Shown: one piece after another, positions 48,430 through 64,000 of the stretch
Layout of the letters: every line of letters begins with the position of its first letter
Numbering within the stretch: the first letter of the stretch is position 1
Source of the DNA: Rhea pennata
Lineage: Eukaryota; Chordata; Aves; Rheiformes; Rheidae
Length of the DNA: 64,000 nucleotides
Direction of reading: 5' to 3'
NCBI RefSeq assembly: GCF_028389875.1
Contig: NC_084670.1
Location: 13,115,383-13,179,382 of the forward strand
Program-made: the position numbers and the translations under genes
Notes under the pieces: model-generated
Databases searched by the model: none
Seen by the model: only the letters and a program-made list of their open reading frames with translations
Told to the model about the DNA's origin: nothing

Positions 48430-51400
48430 TCAGGGCGGCCCCCGCGGCTCCCAGCCGCTCATGAGGAGATAGGACTGGTTGGCGATGTCCGTGGTGGGTG
48501 CGAGGCGCTGCGCGAAGCCCCACGGTGGGTCTCGCTTGGCTGGGAGGCCGCCAGGCAGCCTGCCGGCCCCGTACTCCTGCGGGGGGCCGCTGGCCTCCTC
48601 CCGCCCCGGCAGCGCCTTGGGCAGCGTGGCCAGCTCCGTGGCCCGCCGGTCCGGCAGCACCTCCAGCAGGCAGGGCAGCACGGCGTCCTCCGGGGGCTGC
48701 TTGTAGAAGGCGTTGGTCTGTGGAAGAGAGCAGACTTGGTCAGGGCGGCTCTCGCGGCATGGGGTGCTTTGAGGTGTCCGTGGGGAGCCATGTTGGGTCT
48801 CCTGAGGTGTCCCTGGGGAGCCATGTTTTGTCTCTTGAGGTGCCCTGGGAAGCCATGTTGGGTGCCCCAAGGTGCCCCTTGGGAGCCATGTTGACCAGCC
48901 TGGTGCCTCACAGCCCTGACCCTGGAGCCAAGCCATTGCCACATCTGGGCCCTGTGGGCTTGAGGTCCCTGCGGGCAATCTGGGGGCTCAGAAGATGTTC
49001 CCTGGGCTCTGTGCACTCTTCTCCAACTCTGAAGTGGGGGGCTGGGAAGGTGCTCCTGTGGCTGGGATGCTGGAGAGGGCTTAGCTGTAGAGCAGAGAGT
49101 GACTGTGAAGTGTTGGGGTCAAGGCAGTTCCCCACTCTGGGGATGCTGCTACAGTGTCCTCACCTGGCTGTATTTGCTGCTCTCAATGAGGAAGTTGCCC
49201 AGTGCACGGTGCAGGTCTGGGACAGGTGGCCAGAGCTTCTGCTTCATGCTGCTGAGTAGGAGAAAGAGAGGTGTGAAAGGCAAACCCCAGTCCAGGTGTG
49301 CCCTGCCCTATGGAGAGCCCATAGGACAGGGTGCTCAGGTGTTGTGCTGCACCCACCCCAATGAGGTGCAGATAAAGAGGTGTGTGCATTTCAGGCCTTA
49401 CCTATACAGGGAGGGGAAGGTGCACCTCAGCCCCAAGAGCATTCCTGTAAAGAGCAGTGGCACCACCAGAACACTTGGGATGATCCAGCCTGGGTTGGAG
49501 GAGGAGCATTGAGAAGGCAGAGATTCCCGGGCCTATGTCCTTGTGCCCCTCATAGCCCTGTCACCCTCTGCCCAGTGCTGCACATCTCATTTCCAGCATC
49601 CTCAGTCTTTTGCCTTCTGCCTTGCGGCTTATCCAGCCACAGCCTCCACTCCTGCCCCACTCCTTACCCGCATCAGCAGAGGCATCAACCACAACAGGTT
49701 TGGACCAGGCGCTCCATTTGCCCTGGTACCATGGCCCGCTGGGCTGGGCTCGCACCTGGGCAAGATAGCGGGCGCCAGGGCGCAGGTCCAGGACTTCTTT
49801 CCTGGCTGCCCGTGGGACTTGCAAGACCTGCAAAGTAGAGATGAATTAGAGATGACAGCTGCTGTGGAGCTACAAAAGGGCAGAACTGGGACTAGGGTCT
49901 GTCCTGCCTCACCCCAGGCAGGGGCTGAGTACCAGCAGCAGAGAAGGGTCAGGGCTGTTTGGAGGAACCCTGGCTGTGGTGGGCAGAGAGTGCCTGCCCA
50001 CCCCATTACCTTCCAGTCATGGCTATTCTCCACTGAATAGCGGAGCTGATAAACCAGCTGCTCTTCCAGCTCCTCCAGGGGTGGCACCCACTGCAGGATA
50101 AACCGGCCCTGCACCACTGTGGCCTGCAGGAGCTGTGGGGGGTCTGTGAGCACTGTGAAGACAGGGACATGTCACTGCCAGGGGACCCTGCTCCCTCGGA
50201 GTCTGAAGGGCCTCCTGCCAGCCAGCTGTAGGCAGCACTGGTGCTGGAACTCACCAGCCTGGTGCAACCAGAAGGGTTCCTTGAAGTAGCTGAGAGTGGG
50301 CCGTGTGTGAGGCCAGGTGACGTTCACCAGGACAGAGATGGCACTGCCAGCTCTGGGCTGAAATGTGCAGGTGTGGGTACCCTGGGCCCTCACACCTACC
50401 ATCTTGCACAGCTGCCATGTTTCTTCCCTGCGGAGGGAACAGGAAGCATGTCAGCGCCTCGGCTGCAGCCCTGCTGCCCTCACCCTCTGCCAGCTCTGCT
50501 CAGCTGTGGGGTTCTCTCCTGGGGCAAAGTCACTCCTGTCCCCATCAGGCCAGCACTGCCTAGCCCTCTTGCCCTTGTTCAGGAAAGCCAGGGCAGCCCC
50601 AAGTTGGAGAGTTAGCAGGGCCTGGTGTGGTGGTGGGAGGTGCAGCATGCGTGGGCAAGTGGCACGGTGTGAGGCAGCATGGCAGGGCATGGTGCAGGGG
50701 GCACAATGCCAGACACAGCAATGTGCAAGGCGGGAGTCTCCGGGGTGCGCTCCCCCTGCCCGTGAGCACTGTGTCCAGGCATGCCTTTACCTTTTGCCAG
50801 CCCTGCTCTGGGGTGCCTGGTAGAAGAGCTCGTGGGAGCTGCTGGTGTCTGTCGGGTCCCACCTCCACTCGCAGCGCACATGCTGCAGGTCAGGGGTGGT
50901 GCAGAGCAGGCTGATGTCTCCTGGGCAGGCAAGAGCACAGGAGCCAGGGCAGAGAGAGAGCTGCTTCCCCTCACCCTAAGCCCTCCAAGCCCTGGGTGCT
51001 GCACCTCTTCTACCCCCAAGACCTCCAACCATCATACCCCTGGGGTATGTGCACCCTCCCCACTGGGCTCAGCCCTGTGCTTGGTCTGATGTCTCATGCA
51101 GAGCCCTGACAGTCGGAACTGCCGCTCACCAGAGGAGTGGGGTGTCTCTGCAGCTACTGCCTGGGACCAGGGGCCCCACACGCCATCCATGGAGAGGCCA
51201 TCAGGCTTGCTGCGCACCTGGATGTGGTACCTCACCCCAGGTTGCAGGTCCCGAAGCAGCACCCAGCTGTTGGTCTGTACCAGTCGCTGCAGGAGAGGGA
51301 TGAGGCTGAGGAGCAGCCATGGCCCCCAAGCCCCTGCCCAGCCCTGGCCCCTGTACATACTTGTTCTGCACCCAGGGAGGTTGCATCTCCTTCAGGTGTG

Positions 51401-54400
51401 GGCACCGGGGTGCTGCTGGCCTGTAGGACCAATAAGTCCCCAGGGTGCTGCCCGCTGGGGTCCAGTGTTACGCTGCAGGGTGCCTCCCCAGAGACCTCCA
51501 CACAGTAACGAACCTCGTAGAGGAAGAAGTTCAGGTAGTCGGCAAGTGGGGGCTGCCAGGTGACCCATAGCTGCCCTGCCGTGCCAGTCCAGGTGGCTGT
51601 GATGTTTGTTGGTGGGGCAATGAGACCTGCGAGGAACATGCCAGAGTGTTGACCCTCCTGCAGCAGCCCCTGTACAGGCATGGCCTCAGTGTGTTGTGCT
51701 GAGGAGCTGGAGGAAACCCTGCCATCATCCCGGGGGTGCCTCCCTGCCAGACCTCATTGTGCAGGATCTGAGGTATTGCCAGCTCCAGCAGGGACTTCTG
51801 CAGGCTGGCACTGTGTGGGCCTGGTCCAAGCCTGCCCACAGCAAGGACCATGGTGGGCAGAGAAGCAGGGAGGATAGAGAATGGAGTCCAAGGAGCAACC
51901 TGGAGCCCTGGCTGGGGCCAGCTGTTGCCATGTGGGCACTGTACCATGGGAGGGACTCACCCACTGCATCCACGCTGAGCTCCCGCGAGTATTTGGTTTG
52001 ATTGGTGGTGGCATTCACAATGAGGATGGAGAGCTGGCTGAAGAGCCGCACATCCTGGCTGGGAAACACGCAGACATGCCGCATCCCACTGGCCCCACGG
52101 CTCTGCGTGGAAACTGCACACGCCTTGGGCACCTCCCTAGAGAACGGAGAGTCAGGGACCCTCCAGCACATCCCACCTGGGGCCAGGCTGGAGGAGAGGG
52201 ATCCTGGGACATAGCACTAAGACCTCAGCAGCCAAAGGTGCTACCAGCCCCTTTCCCGCACCCCAGCCCATCACAGGACACCTTTCTGGTGAGACTGAGG
52301 CAAGACCTGGGACACCAGCAGTTCCAGCCCTGCCGTGAGCATACAGTAACTACCCTGTAGCTCGCAGCAGGCTCTCCAGCCTCTCCATGCACCTGGGGGA
52401 TGGCCATGGAGAACCCCAGTGCAGTGGGTGCCACAGGAGCTGGGCCCTGTACACCTCAGCCTGTGCCAGGCTGGGCCAAGCGGGGGCTGGGCAGCATCGG
52501 TACCACTCCTACCTGCTGTACCAGTAGTAGAAGTGGCACTTCCCACTCGTGGCCTCTTCCTCCTCCTCTTCATCCCAGAAGCATGTGAGGTCCTCAAAGC
52601 AGCGGGAGAAACAGAGGATGTCCTCAGGCACCTCATTCAGGAGCGCAGCATCTGGGAGGAGCACGGGCATAAAGGAGCCCCCAGGCACAACCCCATCCTG
52701 CATGTGTACCCTTCCATGTCCCATGCCATCTCAGCCCTGAGGCCCGTCACTGCAGGGAGCTTGGGGCAGCATGGCTGTGCCTACCCTGGGGCCACAGAGT
52801 GGATGCAAATGTTCCCCTGCCAGCCATGACACCGTGGGAGGCATGTAGTACGCAGGCTCACTTGCCAGTTCATGCGAGGGTCCTGGCTGGTGTCACGGGG
52901 CCTTGCCAACCAACCCTCACTTCTCCCCCTTCCTCAGCACATGGGGTCCTTTGGGACAAACAAACATCCCAAAATAGCTCTGTGGTCAGAGCAAGGCTCA
53001 GGCCCAGGCCCAGGCTCTGCTGGGCCTGGAGATCAGTGGGAAGCACCCCCTGCCCTGCTCACGCCAGAGATAGCACTGGCTGCGGAAAGGCGCGCGGAAG
53101 TGAGATAAGGAGGAGCAGCGCCCCAGGGGAGAGGGAAAGGGCCCTGGGGCTGGCGTAGGGGTGCACAGGGCAGCTGCCCAAGCTGCTCACTGGCCACCAT
53201 CCTGAGTGTGGGGGCTGCTCGCACCTCAGCAGGGGCAGCTCAGTGGGCTTCTCCAGCTTGCTTGGTGAGTTGCCCTCCCTGTCATCACAGGGGTAAAGAA
53301 GAGCACAGCCCGTGTGGGACCCCTCAGCAGGGAGTGCTGCACGCAGCAGGAACTTCCTGTCCCCATTGGCATGGAGAAGGGGACAGCCCTGAAGGACACA
53401 GACTTACAATGCAGGGAATAGAGCCAACATAAGCTGCCTCACTGCTTCTCCATCACAGCTCCAGCATCCTCCTCTCTCATGGCTTCCGGCCCAGGGGCTG
53501 CCCCAGCCTCCTCTTGGGAAATACCCTGTTCCCCCCCGGGAGCTGCCTTCAGCTGGAGAACATCACAACACGGTGTGTGCTGTCGCCTGGCCCTGCTCCA
53601 TGTGCTGAGGGTGCCCATTCTGTGCTCTGGAGCCTCATGCACAGCCCTGCAGCTGGCTGAGCCACTGCAAGATGAAAGGAGTGAGCACAAGAGCAAGGAC
53701 AGTCCCTGATGTCCTTGCCACCCTCCCAGTGTCCCTCTGTTCCCCCTTGCCCTGACCCCCTAGCCCCCTTCCTCCCTTCCCAGCCCAGCATTGCCTTCCC
53801 TCCCCAGCCCATGCATGTCTCTTGATGCAGACCACAGCCTCCTTGCCATAATTCTCTCTCCTACCTTGCTCTTCCCTTTCTGCACCCTCCTGCCCCAGCC
53901 TGCCCTGCCTGGCTGGGCCATCTGCACCTCATGCCAGCACCAGGCCTTCCCTGGCTGCCACAGGCCATGCTGGCGGATGGGGGATGAGCCCCATGGCCAG
54001 AAGATGCAGGGACTTGCTTCCCTCTGCTCAAGCTCCATCCCACGATGCAGGTAGGAGCTTGCACCAGTCCTGTGGAACCTCTCCACTCTATGTTAGCAAC
54101 TTCCTTCAGCAAACTCACTGTACAGCATAGCAATCCAGGTGAACAGTGCTTAGACATAATGCTGTTCAGCCAGCAGCGGTCTAAGGGCAAAGCGGCCCTG
54201 CCGAGGCCGTGAGCAGAGGGAGGATGAGCCCTGTCCTTCCTCCCACCCCTGTCCTGGGCTGCTGTGGTGTCCAAGTCCAACCCTCCTACCCAGCTTCCTA
54301 AAGCTGCATTGGGCAGCCGGGGCAAGTCAGGGGCTGAGGCTGCTCATGAGGGAGGCCCTGTGCCTAAGGGAGTTAACTTAAAACAGCAGTTTGGGCCAAG

Positions 54401-55104
54401 TGTCGTGTTCCTGAGTCTCCTGTAGCAGTCTGGCCAGAGATCATGTGTGAGCTCTTAAAGGATGAGTGCAAAAGCAACAGAAAAGCAAAGAGCTCCTTTC
54501 CATTACCTGCATGGGGCAGGGAGCAGCGTGACTCCAAGCGAGCCCATGGGGCTGGGAGCCGGGCCTGGGGCTGTGTGCTGCCATTCACAAGGGCTGCTCT
54601 GGGGCTGCCTATTTTTTCCTGCAGGCAGCAGGGACCCCTCTTCCTCCAGGCACACTGGAAGGTCCCATGGGTGAGATCGGGGCTCCGTTGCCCACCTCAA
54701 GTACCCACCTCAGCTCACTCTCTTTGTTTCCACCCAGGGGCCACAAGCACCCTGCAGAACCCCTTTCACCCTGACCCTTGTGCCTGGCCATCTGCACAGC
54801 TGCAGCCCCACTCACACCCCTTAAAACCTTTCCATCAGGTGCCAGGCTCTGTGCTTGCCCAAGCACCCTGCAGTGCAGAGGAGGAGGAGGAGCCCTCATC
54901 CTGTACTGCTCTGGGGGCGCTCGCTGCCTCATGCACAGGGACTGCATACTACATCCCTCTGGCTCATCCGTTGCAGAAGAAAACAAACCCCCAGGACCTA
55001 CCTTCAGATGTCACTGGCTCAGGGGGCAAAGCTGGGCTGCGGAGGCTGAGCAGGATCTCCACAAGCAGGGAAAGAAGCCACCCCTGGTGCAGCCAGGTGG
55101 CCAT
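48430..55104 (-). CDS. MPL: MPL, thrombopoietin receptor (complete, 12 coding exons)
   Basis: MPL is the type I cytokine receptor for thrombopoietin on thrombocyte precursors and stem cells; it signals through JAK2 and STATs. Coding exons are 55002-55104, 52513-52651, 51961-52136, 51361-51626, 51130-51286, 50791-50920, 50255-50427, 50010-50152, 49668-49827, 49402-49489, 49164-49248 and 48430-48717. They join in phase to 635 aa, the human length. The signal peptide starts MATWLHQGWLLSLLVEILLS. The first cytokine module has FEDLTCFWDEE and ends at WGPWS (265-269). The second ends at WSAWS (467-471). A membrane helix spans about 484-503. The juxtamembrane motif is RCTFP (504-508), where human has RWQFP. 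Box 1 is LWPPVPDLH, and the tail ends with a conserved NQSYLLM tyrosine site. Exon 11 has a tandem acceptor. Start chosen by the signal peptide and matching donor phase. Confidence 0.94.
52652..55001 (-). other. MPL: MPL intron 1
   Basis: About 2.35 kb between the signal-peptide exon and the first receptor exon. GC-moderate unique sequence without a gene, RNA or clear repeat that I can support. This is much longer than the other MPL introns, most of which are under 400 bases. Confidence 0.7.
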
Positions 55105-55204
55105 CCCTGCCCCGTGTGGAACTGCCCCGGGGCATGGGACAGCGTGTACCCCAGCTCCACTCTTTCCAGCGCCCTGACTTGCTGCTGGAGTGCCTACAGG
55201 CAAT

Positions 55205-55360
55205 ACCTTTATCTGGGAAGTGTCAACTTTGCTGCTCAGGAAGCCTGGCTGAAAGGCTCCCTCCGCCCCCATTGCCGGCACTTCCCCGTGCCTGAAACCA
55301 CCGCGCTGTGGCCTCTCCGCCAGCCGCAGTGCCAAGAGAGACTGCTCCTATCAGATAGGC
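55205..55360 (-). promoter_or_regulatory. MPL: MPL proximal promoter with GATA and ETS sites
   Basis: About 105-117 bases upstream of the MPL ATG, the minus strand carries AGATAA (plus TTATCT, 55209-55214) next to an ETS core (plus GGAAGT, 55216-55221). A further palindromic TATCAGATA lies at 55349-55357. Paired GATA-1 and ETS sites are the known basis of megakaryocyte-specific MPL transcription in mammals. There is no TATA box. Function here is inferred from motif pairing and position. Confidence 0.5.
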
Positions 55361-56990
55361 AGCACGTCCTGCCCTTGTGGCTACCGGGCACACTGGGACG
55401 CTGGAATAGGAAGAAAAACAACCCCTGAGAAACGAGTGAGGCCCCTGTTGAGGACCATGGGGCGAGGGAAGTCAGTGTAGTCCCACCCCACGCTGCCCTT
55501 CACAGGGCCCTGGCACCACAGTGTCAGGTCTGCTCCACACAGACCAGCAACACCATCCCTGGGGCCCTCCCAGGAGGAGGACTACAGTCACTGGGAGCAT
55601 TGGTAGGGCCCACATGGACACTCATGGTGCCATAGCACATGCAATGATTGGGATGCCATGGCCTTTATGCCACAACACAACTCTAAGACCTGCAGTCATG
55701 TTTGAAGCAACTGGGCAGAGCCCCAGAGCTCCTCTCTATTTCCCCCAGACCAACCTTGCATCTGCTCCCAAAGCCAAAAGTAGCCCTTAGAAAGGAAAGG
55801 GAGAGGAGCCACCACCTTAGACTTGCAGTACCAAAACACACACACATATGCACACACACACGTACACACACACAGAAACACATGCAGAGTGTTGGCTACA
55901 TGCATGTGACACAAATGCAGGACCACAGTACTGTCCCACAGAGCCACCCTGCTTTGTGCCCATCTGCCACCACAACATGGTGCTATGCAGCTAGGCCACT
56001 GGAGGGAGAGGCCACAGCTGGACCAGTTTTAGACGCTGCCATTGGCTGTGGTACAGGACAATAGTGTCCCTGGGGAGCGCCATCCAGGCCTCAGGCACTA
56101 CCACCTCACTGGTGCTTGTGCGCACCTCCTCACTGTGCCACGAGGGTGGGCTTGCTGCCTTCTCCTGACTCTGAAGCAGTAGGTGACAGTACCACCAGCC
56201 CCAGGGCACAGAGAGGAGAGGAGGAACAGGCACCACCAATTTGTCGTGGTCAAATTTGGTCAAACCAATCCCACTTCCTTCTCTATCCGCCTAATGGGCT
56301 CTGCAGTCAGAGAAGCAAGAAGCATAACCTTTGCTTCAGCAAGACCAGTGGCGCTGCCTCACATGCCATTCCCCGCAGCAGCCTTGGCTCAATAGCGCAA
56401 GAGGAGGTGCAAGGCCAGCAGCACGTGTTATCGGGCCAGTCTGAGTTACCATTTCACTAAGGACCTCAGTGGTGGGGAAAGAGAGGTTGCTTGTTAATGG
56501 CTGCAGTTGACACTAAATAGCACTGGAGGCTGGTATGGAAAATCACAATGGTATCAACACATTTGAACCATGATCTGGGGAAAAAAAATATTTCCCAGAC
56601 AAACAAATGCCAGATATAATACTTAGGCATCTACCTTGGGATGGGATAACAGGCTCTGGAGGAATGGCCATTACTTCCTACAGGCTCTAGAGGATGATTA
56701 GATGACTAGTTTGACCGCACACCTATGGCTTAGGAAGCTAAAGACCAAGCCCAGCTGCTATCAGTATAACAAACTGCACAAGTGCAGGATGAGGACTGCC
56801 TGCCTACGCAGGAGCTCCCAAGAGAGGCATCTAGCATCATAGCAGAGCCTAGGTTAACTTGGGAGAAATGTGTTGTTGCCAAAAAGACTTACTTTAGAGA
56901 GCAGTGTTCAAACAGGACTGTCACCTAGGAAGATGCATGAAATGACCTTACTTGCTTGACTCAGCACTGGGTGGGCATCAGCGGGCCCCC
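55361..56990. other. MPL-TIE1 intergenic sequence
   Basis: No gene seen. It contains a CA-rich microsatellite at 55835-55885 and otherwise unique sequence with short chance open frames. Confidence 0.6.
55835..55885 (+). repeat. (CA)n microsatellite, interrupted
   Basis: Alternating CA tracts broken by TATG, CGTA and CAGAAA, about 50 bases in total. Confidence 0.9.
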
Positions 56991-56994
56991 AAGT

Positions 56995-57315
56995 GGGAAG
57001 AGTCCAGGGGAGAGCCATAACAATGCTCAGAGACACAACCTACGCTGCAGGGAAAGGTTAGAGGAACTGGGGTTGTTCCCCATAAAGAGGGGCCAGCTGA
57101 GGGGAAGCTGCAGTAACAGTTTTCAAACATGTGAAAGGCTGCTGCACAAAGGAAGGAAATAATTTGTTTTCCATATCCTTGGGGGACAAGACAAGTCACA
57201 GTCTTAAATTGCAGGAGACCCCAGTCTCATATTAAGAAAAACCTTTCCCACTGTGAAATGAAACCTGGAGCTTGTTTGGAGGCGCTGGGATATCCCTGCC
57301 GATTGGAGGACCCAG
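56995..57315 (+). repeat. CR1 LINE fragment, sense, 3' region
   Basis: The plus strand follows CR1 consensus order: 'gtccaggggagagccataa', 'gaactggggttgttcccc', 'ttcaaacatgtgaaaggctg', 'gaaataatttgttttccat', 'ttaaattgcaggagacccc' and 'attaagaaaaacctttccca'. The copy stops before the CR1 3' end, directly left of the antisense SINE. Moderately diverged. Confidence 0.8.
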
Positions 57316-57317
57316 AC

Positions 57318-57460
57318 ACCAGACATAGAATCAGTAAGGTTGGAAGGGACCTCTGGAAGTCATCTAGTCCAACCCTCAGCGTAGCCCGTATGGGGACTGA
57401 ACCCACGACCTTGGCATTAGCAGCACCACACTCTAACCAACTGAGCTAAACCTGCCCCTG
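57318..57460 (-). mobile_element. tRNA-Ile-derived SINE with CR1 tail (passerine TguSINE1-like)
   Basis: Read on the minus strand, a tRNA-like head starts near 57460 with an A box (TAGCTCAGTTGG) at 57448-57437. It continues through GTGGTGCTGCTAATGCCAAG and a B box (GGTTCAGTCCC), as in tRNA-Ile. It then runs without a break into a CR1-type tail (TTGGACTAGATGACTTCCAG) ending TTCTATG at about 57322. The join of tRNA promoter and CR1 3' end is the known design of bird SINEs mobilised by CR1 enzymes. I recall this family, described from zebra finch, as restricted to passerines. It is not a functional tRNA gene: the anticodon arm is altered and the acceptor stem is lost. Confidence 0.8.
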
Positions 57461-57579
57461 ACAGGATCCCACTGAATCACCACCACAGCAGACTGGCAGA
57501 GCCCCAGGTTCCTTTCCACAGGGCCTTCAGTGACACAGAGCCAGCGACCCACCTCCACTTCCCTGTCCAGACCCTGAGT

Positions 57580-58282
57580 GTCTGTTGTACTACGTTTATT
57601 GAACAGAAAGCAGAACTGGCAATCTCCGAAGGGCTGGTGCAGAGCTGGAGGCCATGCATGGCTAGCACCATCCTTTCTTGCACCCCGGGGCTGCCTCATC
57701 CCATGCTGGCAGCAATGTTTGCAGCCTCACCAGGACAGTGCTCAGGAGCCGGCACTGAGTCAGACCCTGGGCATACTGAGAGCCTGCAGGGCAGTGAGCT
57801 GCCAGGTTTCTGCTTCTATCATCTCTCGCCCCAGAGGATGGGCATTTATGTCCTCATGCATGGGCCAAGTCCCACACACTGCCAGAGGTGTGGGTTGCAG
57901 CATCTGCCAGCTCCTAGGAGAGCCCTTCTCCTGCCGTGACTCTGCTGCAAACACCATGCAGGGTGTGCAGCCAGGGTCTTGTCCTTTGGGGATATTCTAG
58001 CACATCCCCCAGCTGTGCGGAACCACTGTCATAGGCCAGTGGCATGGCAACGTGGCCAGCACACCTTCGGAGGCAGCTGGGGAGGGGATGGTGCAGTCCT
58101 GCTGCATGGAAGGGCACTCTCAGTAAGGGTCACTGGTGTTTGGGGCTCTGATCCAGGGGGGCAGGAAGCCCCTTGTTCCCACAGCATTATCCCAGCAGGC
58201 CGGGGGGCCAGGGTTGTCCCTCTGCAGCAGGGCCACAAGCTGGTGTAGCTGGGTGGCCAGCGGCACAGTGCTGGGTGCAGTC
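57580..58282 (-). other. TIE1: TIE1 3' untranslated region with polyadenylation signal
   Basis: About 0.7 kb follows the TIE1 stop on the minus strand and contains AATAAA (plus TTTATT) at 57597-57602. No coding features. The SINE lies just beyond this end. Confidence 0.75.

Positions 58283-64000
<5,718 letters not shown>

Noticed and set aside
48498-49259. Plus-strand open frame of 253 codons over the MPL 3' exons
   Set aside because: Antisense shadow of MPL exons 11 and 12.
57437-57460. A functional tRNA-Ile gene
   Set aside because: Pol III boxes are present, but the anticodon arm is altered, the acceptor stem does not close, and the sequence runs directly into a CR1 tail; it is a SINE.

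Overview
The window looks like a vertebrate nuclear chromosome, most likely from a bird and plausibly a songbird. The genes are intron-split with GT-AG junctions. CpG islands sit at promoters, CR1 LINE fragments are the main recognisable repeats, and one SINE joins a tRNA-Ile-like head to a CR1 tail, a type I know from passerines. There are no bacterial, plasmid or viral genes. The species call is an inference from repeats and protein divergence.

Six protein-coding genes are readable exon by exon. From left to right: SZT2 (minus, 5' end only, 1-1854), MED8 (plus, 1973-11799, complete), ELOVL1 (plus, coding exons 33802-36497, complete), CDC20 (minus, 41732-47777, complete), MPL (minus, 48430-55104, complete) and TIE1 (minus, 58283-64000, 3' part only). 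This is the block known from human 1p34 (TIE1-MPL-CDC20-ELOVL1-MED8-SZT2), with relative orientations preserved. All reconstructed exon phases are consistent: MED8 gives 268 aa, ELOVL1 290 aa, CDC20 505 aa and MPL 635 aa.

SZT2 and MED8 share a 118-bp head-to-head CpG-island promoter. From 12.2 to 23.3 kb I see no gene; the stretch holds old CR1 fragments, a 42-nt T run, a GC-rich minisatellite and a 47-bp hairpin. A second CpG island at 23.2-23.7 kb has CCAAT and TATA boxes and looks like the ELOVL1 promoter, leaving a first intron of about 10 kb that contains one CR1 fragment and a candidate untranslated exon. ELOVL1 and CDC20 converge across about 4 kb. CDC20, MPL and TIE1 all lie on the minus strand; the MPL 3' end is within about 0.5 kb of the CDC20 promoter. 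The MPL-TIE1 gap carries a CR1 fragment and the SINE.

The genes do not form one pathway. They are nutrient sensing (SZT2/KICSTOR), transcription (MED8), very-long-chain fatty acid elongation (ELOVL1), mitotic control (CDC20), and two membrane receptors of blood and vascular cells (MPL, TIE1). The most notable coding observation is that the MPL juxtamembrane motif, RWQFP in human, reads RCTFP here, so the tryptophan position whose mutation activates the human receptor is cysteine. I found no evidence for a wholly new biological system.
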